A program made the position numbers and the translations under genes. Positions 24,443 through 31,841 of a stretch of DNA of 36,313 nt are shown piece by piece; position 1 is the first letter of the stretch; each line of letters begins with the position of its first letter. The stretch is from a bacterium (lineage in GTDB: Bacteria > Ratteibacteria > UBA8468 > B48-G9 > DSTR01): the NCBI GenBank assembly GCA_029551285.1, contig JAKPFT010000079.1, positions 1-36,313 of the forward strand. Direction: 5' to 3'. The notes beneath the pieces are model-generated. The model saw nothing but the letters and a program-made list of their open reading frames with translations, did not search any database and was not told the origin of the DNA.

Positions 24443-27183
24443 AGACTTTAAGCGCGAAAAAGGCCTGTCAGCAGTTTCTTCAACTGGTCTCACCGGATGA
24501 ACTTCTCCGCCAGGTGAAAGAACTCTGGGAGCGGGAAAAAGGGCAAACCTTCAAAGATTATCACGCGGCGGCTGACTACACCTTTGCCCTGATGAAGCAG
24601 GCTGGTCTGAAAAACTTAGAAAGGATAGCCTTCCCGGCTAATGGGCAAACGGCTTACCAGGACAAGGTCAGTCCCCTGGCCTGGCAGGCCAGTGTGGGCC
24701 GGCTGGAAATAATCTCCTCGCCGGTGCCCTTTCCGGAACCGGTCGTGGCTGACTACCACCGGCATCCGTTTCACCTCATTAAAGGTTCCACGGCCACACC
24801 GCCTTCCGGCCGCTATGTGCGGCTTGTCACCCAGGAGCAGGCCTTCTCCGGCCAGGACCTAAACAACTGCCTGGTGATTCTGGAACCGGACTGCCGGCCA
24901 ATCGCACCGTTGACCGGTAAACTTCTGGACCTGGGCGCGGCCGGCTGGGTCAATACCTATGTCCTTGACCGGTACCTGACACCGGACGGCATCGGGTGGG
25001 TGAACGCCTGCACTGAGGGTAACCACTGGCACGTTCGCCGGGACGACCGACCTTTTCTTGGTTTTTCCGTTTCACCGCGCACCGGCGACCTTTTGCGTTC
25101 AGCGGCCCGGCAGGGAACTGTTCTGGCCAGAGCCGTCTGCGACGGAAAAAGGTTTTCCGGAAAGGTTGACCTGCTCACCGGTATCCTGCCCGGCCAGGAT
25201 GCCAGAGAACTCTGGCTTTTAGCCCACCTCTACGAACCGATGCCTGACGATAACGCCGCCGGCGTGATTGCCGCGATAGCCATGGTTAAAAGTCTGACCA
25301 CCATGCTTAAACAGGGTCTTGTTAAGCCGCTGCGTTTTACTTTAAGGCTGGTCTTTGGTCTGGAAGTTTACGGGTTTGCGGCTTTCGCCGAAAGACAGGG
25401 TGGGTATCTGGGTGAAAAAACCGTGGGTGCGATGAACCTTGACGGTTTCCCCTGCCAGGCCAACCTGCCGGTTAATATCTGGCTGGCGCCACCGGCTGCT
25501 CCCTTTTGCGGCAATGCGCTGATGGAACAGATGGTGGCGCAACTACCTTGCCTTCCCCTGCCCCTGGTCCGGCCATTTCTCAAAAAAACAGGCAAGGGCA
25601 GTTACGCCGACGACATGTTTCTCAACGACGCTACCGTGAAGTTACGCACCATCTGGCCGCTGACCGAACACCGGTTACACCACAATTCCTGCCAGACCAT
25701 GTCCCTTTTCCACACAGAGACATACCGGCAGTACCTGGCCTTCCTGGGAACCTATGTCACCCGGCTGCTCACCCTTGACCCGGATTCGGCTGCCGCCCTG
25801 CTTCGTCAGGCCATCCACACTGCGTGGAAAAAAATTGAGAAATTAACTTCTGAGAAAACATGCTGCCCGGAATATCTGAAGTGGGCCATCACCGTGGAAC
25901 TGGAGACCCTGACTGATTTTCTCCGCCTCTTTCCGGAAAGCCGGCTGGAAAGTTTGCTAAAAGATTTTTCTGCTGAGACCGAAAGAATTCTTGCCCGGTA
26001 CCAGGCCTGGTTCCTGCGGACAAAGACAACCCTGCCGGAACCTATCTCTCCCCTGCGGCAGCAGGCTGCCACCGTCATCCCTGCCCGGGCCAGTCGCGGC
26101 TTTCCGTTTGACCTGGCTTCTGTTCCCAAAGAAGAAAGACGGCTCCTGCCTGACTGCGTAATTTATGGACCATTAGCCCGCATCCTCTCTCACATGGATG
26201 GCCGGAAAAATTTAGCCCGGCTGTTTCAGATAGTTGAGTGGGAGACAGAAAGGACCTTGCCGGATAAAGAAGTTCGTTCTTTCCTCTCTGCGATTGACTA
26301 CCTGACCAGGTACGGCTACCTGAAGACCACCTACCAGAAGACGCTGACCAGGGATGATGTCGTCAGGGCTCTGCTGGTGGCTGGCATCAGGCCAGGCGAT
26401 TTAGTCCTGGTTCACAGCAGTCTCTCGGCGTTTGGTCATCTCCAGGACGGAGCAGACACCGTGATTGACGCTTTTTTAGAAGCCGTTGGAACTTCCGGAA
26501 CTGTGCTTTTCCCCACTTTCACCTACCCTTACCTTTATTTCAACGGCGAGGTGATTACCGGACAGCGCTATAGCCCCTTTCACGCCGGGGACACAGGGGT
26601 CTGGACCGGTGCCGTTTCCATAGCGGCGCTGAAGAGAAAAGAAATTATCCGCAGCGCTCATCCCACCCATTCTGTTGCTGGTTTTGGACCCCTGGCCAGG
26701 GAGTGTCTGGCCAGCCACCAGGAAACTGACCCGCCAGCCGGGCCTACCAGTATCTTTCCAAAACTTGTTAGCTGTAACGGCAAGATGGTCTGGTTCGGTG
26801 CTGACCTGGCCAGCACCACCTTTTTCCACTACCTGGAGACAGAAGCCAATCTGCCCTACCTGCAGCCAGCAGTTTGCCGCATTATCAGAGAAAACGGTCA
26901 CGCGGATGTCGTTCTGATACCCCAGCACCTTCCCGGTCACCGGGACTTTTACCGCGTGCCGGGTGAGCGGTCAAAAGCCTACCAGCGGCTCATCCTGGCC
27001 GGGCTGCTAATTAAGAAAGTGAAGTTAGGCTCTGGCGAGATAAAGGTTATCCAGGCGCGGCAGATGTACCGTCTGGGCAAAAAAATTCTCAGGCAGGACG
27101 CCGGAGTTTTTCTCTGCGATGAACCTGAGTGTCTTTTCTGCCAGCAGTACGGTTACCTCAAAGGGAAGAAACTGACCGTGTAG
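24439..27183 (+). CDS. M28/DUF4910-like peptidase fused to AAC(3)-family acetyltransferase
   Basis: A 914-residue two-enzyme fusion without a signal peptide. Residues about 1-480 resemble DUF4910/M28-type aminopeptidases. They include a PA-like insertion, AHLYEPMPDDNAAG with His263 and Asp270-Asp271, FGLEVYG with Glu309, KGSYADDMF, and LHHNS with His414-His415 as the likely last metal ligand. Residues about 565-632 look like a winged helix (DGRKNLARLF then FLSAIDYLTRYGYL). Residues about 635-885 form an AAC(3)-type acetyl-CoA-dependent N-acetyltransferase with LVHSSLSAFG (His659) and SAHPTHSVAGFG (His741 and His744). This does not imply antibiotic resistance: the family also acts on amino sugars and other amines. 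The gene is translationally coupled to the six-hairpin glycosidase-like gene. A role in processing an amide- or amine-bearing sugar is inference. Confidence 0.85.
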   Translation: MKTLSAKKACQQFLQLVSPDELLRQVKELWEREKGQTFKDYHAAADYTFALMKQAGLKNLERIAFPANGQTAYQDKVSPLAWQASVGRLEIISSPVPFPEPVVADYHRHPFHLIKGSTATPPSGRYVRLVTQEQAFSGQDLNNCLVILEPDCRPIAPLTGKLLDLGAAGWVNTYVLDRYLTPDGIGWVNACTEGNHWHVRRDDRPFLGFSVSPRTGDLLRSAARQGTVLARAVCDGKRFSGKVDLLTGILPGQDARELWLLAHLYEPMPDDNAAGVIAAIAMVKSLTTMLKQGLVKPLRFTLRLVFGLEVYGFAAFAERQGGYLGEKTVGAMNLDGFPCQANLPVNIWLAPPAAPFCGNALMEQMVAQLPCLPLPLVRPFLKKTGKGSYADDMFLNDATVKLRTIWPLTEHRLHHNSCQTMSLFHTETYRQYLAFLGTYVTRLLTLDPDSAAALLRQAIHTAWKKIEKLTSEKTCCPEYLKWAITVELETLTDFLRLFPESRLESLLKDFSAETERILARYQAWFLRTKTTLPEPISPLRQQAATVIPARASRGFPFDLASVPKEERRLLPDCVIYGPLARILSHMDGRKNLARLFQIVEWETERTLPDKEVRSFLSAIDYLTRYGYLKTTYQKTLTRDDVVRALLVAGIRPGDLVLVHSSLSAFGHLQDGADTVIDAFLEAVGTSGTVLFPTFTYPYLYFNGEVITGQRYSPFHAGDTGVWTGAVSIAALKRKEIIRSAHPTHSVAGFGPLARECLASHQETDPPAGPTSIFPKLVSCNGKMVWFGADLASTTFFHYLETEANLPYLQPAVCRIIRENGHADVVLIPQHLPGHRDFYRVPGERSKAYQRLILAGLLIKKVKLGSGEIKVIQARQMYRLGKKILRQDAGVFLCDEPECLFCQQYGYLKGKKLTV

Positions 27184-27186
27184 GCT

Positions 27187-28206
27187 TCAGCGCCACTTTG
27201 ACGCCACAATCTTGCGGCCAAAAAACTTTACCGTAAGACAGTTGTCCCGGGGACAGTTTTCCACGCACCGCCAGCACATAATACAGCCAGGCTGGTTAAA
27301 CACAGTGTCGGAACTGGCCTGGTACATTTCCGTCAGACCCATGGGACAGGCTTCCGCGCAGTAACCGCACTTGGTACACTTGATAGCCTTCTTGTGCAAT
27401 TCCATTCCGGCCCCGCGGTTAAACCAGGAGTTAACCAGCCCTACCGGACACAGGTGGCACCAGACCCGCCTTCCCCAGTAAAAAGCCGCCAGGAACAGAC
27501 CCAGGACCACCCAGGCCAGCAGAGTAAAAACAATGGTGATGCCTGTGGAAAAATCCTTCCAGTTTGGTTTTATCAGCCCGAAGAGCGGACACAATAGCCT
27601 GGCCGGGCAGACCTGGCAGTAAGGCAAAAACCAGTAACACTGAAACCGGGCATACCGGGGAAATCCGATAAAAGCAGAAATGGACAGGGAAAGAGACAGC
27701 AATCCGTAGGAAAAACCCCGCAGGGTAATCCTGAAGCCGGAGGGAAACCGTCTGGCCGGAACGTTCATCTTCCGGCGCAGCCAGGTGAGAAAATCTCCCA
27801 CCGTCCCGATGGGACAGACCCAGCCGCACCACATCCGGCCAAGGAGAAAACACAGCAGGAAAAAGAGAGAAAGATGGGGCAGGAGATATTTAAAAGAAGT
27901 CTGCCAGGTCAGGTTTTCTGAGAGAAAGTGGACGATACAGGCTTTAAACATTCCACCTTTAGGATTGAAACGGCAGACCAGACTTGGCGGATAACTCTCA
28001 AGCACCGGAGTGTCGCCGGAAGGCCAGAGAATCTGGCCTGGCTGAAACTTAGTGGTGGACATAGCACCAGCCGGCGCTTTCAGTCGGGGCAGGAGAGAAC
28101 TGTTGCCGGTTTCTTCCTGCTTGCCCTTAAAAAGGTATCCACCGTAGATCAGAAGAATCAGGCTGATGACCTGGACACTTCTCCTTGCCGCGGAAATTCG
28201 TTTCAT
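27187..28206 (-). CDS. NapH-type membrane polyferredoxin
   Basis: A 339-residue integral membrane iron-sulphur protein of the NapH/NosR/YccM type, predicted to pass electrons across or along the cytoplasmic membrane. It has about five hydrophobic segments and the two paired-cysteine motifs of this family: CGWVCPIG at 127-134 and CHLCPVG at 250-256. Two ferredoxin-type [4Fe-4S] motifs follow at the C-terminus, CTKCGYCAEACP from Cys277 and CIMCWRCVENCP from Cys308. A further cysteine-rich stretch (CYWFLPYCQVCP) lies between membrane segments. The ATG overlaps the stop of the upstream anchored protein by 4 bp, so the two probably work together. The electron donor and acceptor cannot be inferred from the window. 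Confidence 0.92.
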   Translation of the reverse strand: MKRISAARRSVQVISLILLIYGGYLFKGKQEETGNSSLLPRLKAPAGAMSTTKFQPGQILWPSGDTPVLESYPPSLVCRFNPKGGMFKACIVHFLSENLTWQTSFKYLLPHLSLFFLLCFLLGRMWCGWVCPIGTVGDFLTWLRRKMNVPARRFPSGFRITLRGFSYGLLSLSLSISAFIGFPRYARFQCYWFLPYCQVCPARLLCPLFGLIKPNWKDFSTGITIVFTLLAWVVLGLFLAAFYWGRRVWCHLCPVGLVNSWFNRGAGMELHKKAIKCTKCGYCAEACPMGLTEMYQASSDTVFNQPGCIMCWRCVENCPRDNCLTVKFFGRKIVASKWR

Positions 28207-28772
28207 TCCTGTTTTTTGTCCATCCGGTTCCAGCGTCGGCGGCGCAAGAAAAGAAGAAAGACTATGGCAGCCAGCGGAGTGAGATGCCAGTAATAGCGAA
28301 TGTCAGGACTGCGTTCCACCCGGACATTGATTTGCCCTACCGGCAGGTCCATATTTTCCGCTGGCGGTGGCAGGCCAGCCAGTGAAAAAGAGACTGTCGG
28401 CAGGACGGCTGTCTCCCTGAGAAAACTTTTCTGGTTTACATCCTGGCCGTAAACCAGGACATAATGACCTGCCTGGCCGGCAGCAACGGTAAAGATAACT
28501 TCCACCCGCTGAACTGAACCATCAGGCCAGATTTCCAGAACCCTGACCTTACAGGGCAGGTATCGGCCACTTTTCTTTTCCAGGACAGTCAGATTGTTCA
28601 CCGTCGGCACAGCCCCTGGCGGCAGGACGACCTCGCCGGCTGCATAAAAGTCGCCCTGGTAAGAGACCTGCGGTAGAAACAAAGGTTTCTCTTCCTTTCC
28701 AGAAACACTTCCCGCTATCATCAGGAAAAGCAGGAAAGTTACCAGTTTGCCCTGAGTCAGCCTTTTCCTCAT
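28203..28772 (-). CDS. Membrane-anchored RIFT-barrel-like extracytoplasmic protein
   Basis: A 189-residue protein with an N-terminal signal peptide (MRKRLTQGKLVTFLLFLMIAGSVSG), one beta-rich domain of about 120 residues and a C-terminal membrane anchor (TPLAAIVFLLFL followed by RRRRWNR). The beta domain has a LPCKVRVLEIWPDGSVQRVE segment and a following HYVLVYG strand. This resembles the N-terminal RIFT-barrel domain found in PcRGLX/YetA-type polysaccharide lyases, in which W-P-D-G-S is a landmark. No catalytic domain is attached. It is the first gene of an operon with the NapH-type polyferredoxin. There is no convincing ribosome-binding site. A TAAAAT ends about 10 nt before the start codon (28787-28782), so a leaderless transcript is possible. 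The function is unknown. Confidence 0.7.
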   Translation of the reverse strand: MRKRLTQGKLVTFLLFLMIAGSVSGKEEKPLFLPQVSYQGDFYAAGEVVLPPGAVPTVNNLTVLEKKSGRYLPCKVRVLEIWPDGSVQRVEVIFTVAAGQAGHYVLVYGQDVNQKSFLRETAVLPTVSFSLAGLPPPAENMDLPVGQINVRVERSPDIRYYWHLTPLAAIVFLLFLRRRRWNRMDKKQE

Positions 28773-28805
28773 CGCCCTGATATTTTACTCCAGAGAGGCC
28801 TTTCC

Positions 28806-28851
28806 TGAAAGCCCATTTCCCAGGCAGAAAAAATGCCGATCCCGGCTTTCA
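28806..28851. promoter_or_regulatory. Nested inverted repeats between divergent operons
   Basis: TGAAAGCC (28806-28813) and GGCTTTCA (28844-28851) form a perfect 8-bp inverted repeat. Inside it, GGCA (28823-28826) and TGCC (28834-28837) form a second one around GAAAAAA. It lies just upstream of the strong promoter at 28865 and may be an operator for either operon. No T-tract follows, so it is unlikely to be a terminator. Confidence 0.45.
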
Positions 28852-28864
28852 AAATTGTAACCTC

Positions 28865-28893
28865 TTGACAGAGGTGGGCAGTACAGGTAAAAT
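28865..28893 (+). promoter_or_regulatory. Strong sigma70-type promoter for the signalling operon
   Basis: A perfect TTGACA (28865-28870) is followed after 17 nt by TAAAAT (28888-28893), which matches TATAAT at five of six positions. The start point would be near 28900, about 21 nt before the ATG at 28921. Confidence 0.7.
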
Positions 28894-28920
28894 TGTTTTA
28901 GATGATGCAGAATACTTGCC

Positions 28921-29511
28921 ATGGATAAGATATTTTTGACCACCTCGGAGATGGCCAGGCTGTTGGGTGTAAGCCGGACAACAGCCTACCGGTATGTGGC
29001 CTCAGGCAAATATCCTGCCCTCAGATTGCCTGAGGGCCACTACCGGATTCCAGCCTCAGTGGTGAAAGACCTGGCCTGCATCGGCTCTGTTCAGAACCAG
29101 GTCAGCAAAAGACCGGGCCGGATTCTTGTTGTGGACGACGAAACTGCCCTGGTGGCTGTGATTGAAAAGTTTCTCAAGACCGCTGAGCCTGCCTGGGAAA
29201 TAGCCACCGCTACTTCCGGATTTGAAGCCGGCGAGAAACTCCTCTCCTTTAAGCCAGATGTTCTGGTCCTGGACTTGATGATGCCTGGCCTTGACGGATT
29301 TCAGGTTTGTCAGGCCGTAAAATCCAATCCAGACCTGCGCCATACTTCTGTGATCGCCATTACCGGCTACCCCTCTCAGGAAAGGATTGAAGCAATTATA
29401 AGAGCCGGTGCTGTAGCCTGTCTGGTTAAGCCCTTTGACTTCCACCATCTGGTAAAAATTATCCGGGAAAGGGTCTCCCTGCTGCCGCCGGTCAGACCGG
29501 AAACAGAGTAA
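28921..29511 (+). CDS. MerR/BldC-type helix-turn-helix fused to response-regulator receiver
   Basis: A 196-residue protein with an N-terminal DNA-binding domain of the MerR/excisionase type (residues about 4-52: LTTSEMARLLGVSRTTAYRYV then GHYRIP). After a short linker comes a complete receiver domain (about 66-185). The acidic pair Asp72-Asp73, the phospho-acceptor Asp118 in VLDLMMPG, the conserved Thr in AITGYP and Lys170 in VKPF are all present, so phosphorylation is expected. The order DNA-binding domain first, receiver second, is the reverse of most response regulators. No histidine kinase lies in the window. No clear ribosome-binding site precedes the ATG. It is the first gene of a three-gene operon with two HD-GYP proteins. 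Confidence 0.9.
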   Translation: MDKIFLTTSEMARLLGVSRTTAYRYVASGKYPALRLPEGHYRIPASVVKDLACIGSVQNQVSKRPGRILVVDDETALVAVIEKFLKTAEPAWEIATATSGFEAGEKLLSFKPDVLVLDLMMPGLDGFQVCQAVKSNPDLRHTSVIAITGYPSQERIEAIIRAGAVACLVKPFDFHHLVKIIRERVSLLPPVRPETE

Positions 29512-29520
29512 CTTAGATTC

Positions 29521-29527
29521 AAAGGAG
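29521..29527 (+). promoter_or_regulatory. Ribosome-binding site for a TTG start
   Basis: AAAGGAG lies 4 nt before TTG at 29532. No nearby in-frame ATG or GTG would keep the first strand of the receiver-like domain (IRVLLLSY), so TTG is the likely start codon. Confidence 0.6.
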
Positions 29528-29531
29528 CAAT

Positions 29532-30518
29532 TTGGAAAACCAGATCAGGGTTCTCCTGCTGAGTTACAAAGGGGAAAAGGACCGGCTTGTGGAAAAAAGT
29601 CTTTCCCGGTCAGGTTTTGATGCTGTCATCTATCCTGCTCCCTGGCAAACTCCTCTGGAAGAAGTCGTTGAGAAAACCCGGCCGGACATTGCCATCGTTT
29701 CCTTCACACCAGAAGAGAAGACCCTGCCTTCCTCTGTCGTTAAGCTCATCCAGCAGCATCCCCACCTGCCGGTTTCGCTTCCCCCTGAGTCCTTTCCCGG
29801 GATAGAAGCCGCCAACTTTTTGAAACAGGGTATCTCTGACATTGTTCTTAACCGGGACCACAGCCGCTTTGCCAGTTCCATCCCGGAAGCCATAAGAGGA
29901 AAGCAGATGGAAAAAAAGGCAGAAATAAAAACGGAGAATCTGATGAGAAGGAACCAGCCTCAGGAAGGACTGCTTGCCGGTGTTATTTACCTGTTAAATC
30001 AGACCATCGCCATGTACAACCAGTCGCTGGCCCAGCATCAGCAGCAGGTGGCTAAGATTGCCCGTTCCCTGGCCAGACAGATGCGTGTGCCGGAGCAACC
30101 GGTTTACTGGGCCGGTCTGGTCCATGACATTGGCATGCTTTCCGTTCCGACAGAGATCATCAACAAACCGGGTTCGCTTACAGATGAAGAGAAACTGCTG
30201 GTAAAACAACACCCTGAAGCCAGTTACAAAATCCTGAAACAGATAGACTTTCCCTGGCCGATCGCGGAAATCGTTCTCCAGCACCACGAAAGGCTGGACG
30301 GTTCCGGCTACCCCCGGCACTTAAAGGGCGAGCAGATTTTGTTAGAAGCTAAAATCCTGGCCGTGGCTGATGTCGTCCAGGCTATGTCCAGTCATAGACC
30401 CCACCGGCCCAGCCTGAAGTTGAAGCCCGCTCTTGGAGAAATCACGGAAAAAAAGGGGAAACTCTACGAGCCCCGCGTTGTTGACGCCTGCCTTGCTCTT
30501 TTTCGTGGCCATTATTAA
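29532..30518 (+). CDS. Pseudo-receiver HD-GYP domain protein
   Basis: A 328-residue protein with a TTG start. Residues about 5-115 follow a receiver-like alpha/beta pattern (IRVLLLSY, then PDIAIVSF). However, the phospho-acceptor position is Ser57 and the acidic pair is missing, so it looks like a non-phosphorylated pseudo-receiver. Residues about 150-325 form an HD-GYP domain, the family that hydrolyses cyclic di-GMP and related dinucleotides. It has His198-Asp199, a downstream HHERLDGSGYP and AVADVVQAM. The Lys usually found in HDxGK is Met202, so activity may be reduced or altered. The HD-GYP part is strikingly similar to that of the next gene, indicating tandem duplication. Twelve bp separate it from that gene. 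Confidence 0.88.
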   Translation: MENQIRVLLLSYKGEKDRLVEKSLSRSGFDAVIYPAPWQTPLEEVVEKTRPDIAIVSFTPEEKTLPSSVVKLIQQHPHLPVSLPPESFPGIEAANFLKQGISDIVLNRDHSRFASSIPEAIRGKQMEKKAEIKTENLMRRNQPQEGLLAGVIYLLNQTIAMYNQSLAQHQQQVAKIARSLARQMRVPEQPVYWAGLVHDIGMLSVPTEIINKPGSLTDEEKLLVKQHPEASYKILKQIDFPWPIAEIVLQHHERLDGSGYPRHLKGEQILLEAKILAVADVVQAMSSHRPHRPSLKLKPALGEITEKKGKLYEPRVVDACLALFRGHY

Positions 30519-30530
30519 GAAAGGAACTTT

Positions 30531-31841
30531 ATGGAAAAACAACAGCGCTTTCCTGGTTTTTTTGAAGTTGACGGAGAAGGCAGGTTTCTTCAGGCAAACT
30601 TCACTACCCTGGAGATGTTTGGCTACACCGAAGAAGACCTGCAAAAGGGAGTAACCATCTTTGATGTCCTGGAAAAGCAGGAGCATCAGCGGGCTTACCA
30701 GAAATTGAAGCAAACCTTAGAAGGGACACTTTCTGGCCCGGAAATCTATCTGGCCAGACGCAAGGACGGTTCCAGCTTCCACATTCTGGTGGACGCGGTT
30801 GCCTCGGGTCAGCCCGGGCTGGTAACCCTGCGCGGTCTGGTGGTTGAGGCCGCTGCTTTTGCCCACGAAAGGCAAATGCTGCAGCAGATAACCCTTTTCT
30901 ACCGGGAAATTGTGGAATGCTCACCGGTAGGGGTCTATCAGACTACCCTTGAAGGAAATTGGCTTTTTGCCAATGACGCTGCTTGCCGCCTCCTGGGTTT
31001 TTCCTCACCGGCAGAGTTAGTTAGACATCCAACACCTACCCTTTACCGGAATCCACGGGACAGAGAAAAACTGATTGAGTTGCTCAAAAAACATGGCCAG
31101 GTGAAGAATTTTGAAACCCAAATTCTCCGGGCTGATGGCCAGGTTATTACAATTTCAGTCTTTGCCGTTCTTCACGGGCAAACCATCTCCGGAACTTTCA
31201 TTGACATCACCGACCGCTATCAGGCCCAGCAGCAATTGCGGGCTATAACCCGGCAGCAGGAGCAACTCATCCAGGACATCATCTATTCCATCAGCCGGAT
31301 GCTGGAAGTGCGGGACCCCTATACCGCCAGTCATCAGGTGAGAATGACTGACCTGGCCTGTCTCATCGGCAGGGAACTGGGCTTTCCCGAAGAAAGAGTG
31401 AGACCGATTTTCTTTGCCGCCCTGGTTCACGATGTGGGCAAGATTGGAGTGCCTTCTCAGATTCTTACCAAGATTGGCCCGCTCAATTCCGGAGAGATTA
31501 CGGTGCTGAGAACCCATCCGGTGATCAGCCACCGCATCCTCAGTCCAATCCACTTTCCCTGGCCCATCGCCAGGATTGTCGTCCAGCACCACGAAAGACT
31601 GGATGGTTCCGGTTATCCCCAGGGTTTGCGCGGTGATAGTATCCTGCCGGAAGCCAGAATTTTAGCCGTGGCTGACGTGGTGGAAGCCATGTCCTCGCGG
31701 CGGCCCTACCGACCGGCGCTGAGTTGTGAGCGGGCCCTATCAGAAATCACTGCCAACCGGGGTATTAAGTATGACCCTCAGGTTGTTGACGCTTGCCTGT
31801 CGGTGATTAAGAAAGGCCTTTTCTCTCTGGAAGGCAATTAA
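30531..31841 (+). CDS. PAS-PAS-HD-GYP cyclic dinucleotide phosphodiesterase
   Basis: A 436-residue cytoplasmic sensor enzyme; the ATG has AAAGGA 7 nt upstream. Two PAS domains (about 5-110 and 125-235) precede the catalytic part. The first contains GRFLQANFTTLEMFGY and the second GNWLFANDAACRLLGFSS followed by ITISVFAVLHG. The HD-GYP domain (about 250-430) is complete: SHQVRM, HDVGKIGVP with His300-Asp301 and Lys304, TH in RTHPVISH, HHERLDGSGYP from His353, and AVADVVEAMSS. It should hydrolyse cyclic di-GMP or a related dinucleotide in response to a signal sensed by the PAS domains. It is the last gene of the signalling operon, and its TAA shares 31838-31841 (TTAA) with the stop of the convergent ATPase gene. 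Confidence 0.93.
   Translation: MEKQQRFPGFFEVDGEGRFLQANFTTLEMFGYTEEDLQKGVTIFDVLEKQEHQRAYQKLKQTLEGTLSGPEIYLARRKDGSSFHILVDAVASGQPGLVTLRGLVVEAAAFAHERQMLQQITLFYREIVECSPVGVYQTTLEGNWLFANDAACRLLGFSSPAELVRHPTPTLYRNPRDREKLIELLKKHGQVKNFETQILRADGQVITISVFAVLHGQTISGTFIDITDRYQAQQQLRAITRQQEQLIQDIIYSISRMLEVRDPYTASHQVRMTDLACLIGRELGFPEERVRPIFFAALVHDVGKIGVPSQILTKIGPLNSGEITVLRTHPVISHRILSPIHFPWPIARIVVQHHERLDGSGYPQGLRGDSILPEARILAVADVVEAMSSRRPYRPALSCERALSEITANRGIKYDPQVVDACLSVIKKGLFSLEGN

Noticed and set aside
26341-27183. Aminoglycoside resistance gene
   Set aside because: The AAC(3) fold is shared by many enzymes acting on other amines. The fusion to a peptidase-like domain and the catabolic context argue against resistance.
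28806-28851. Rho-independent terminator
   Set aside because: The stem is separated by a long loop and no run of T follows on either strand.
28921-29080. Phage or integrative element excisionase
   Set aside because: The excisionase-like helix-turn-helix is fused to a complete receiver domain and no integrase or attachment site is nearby.
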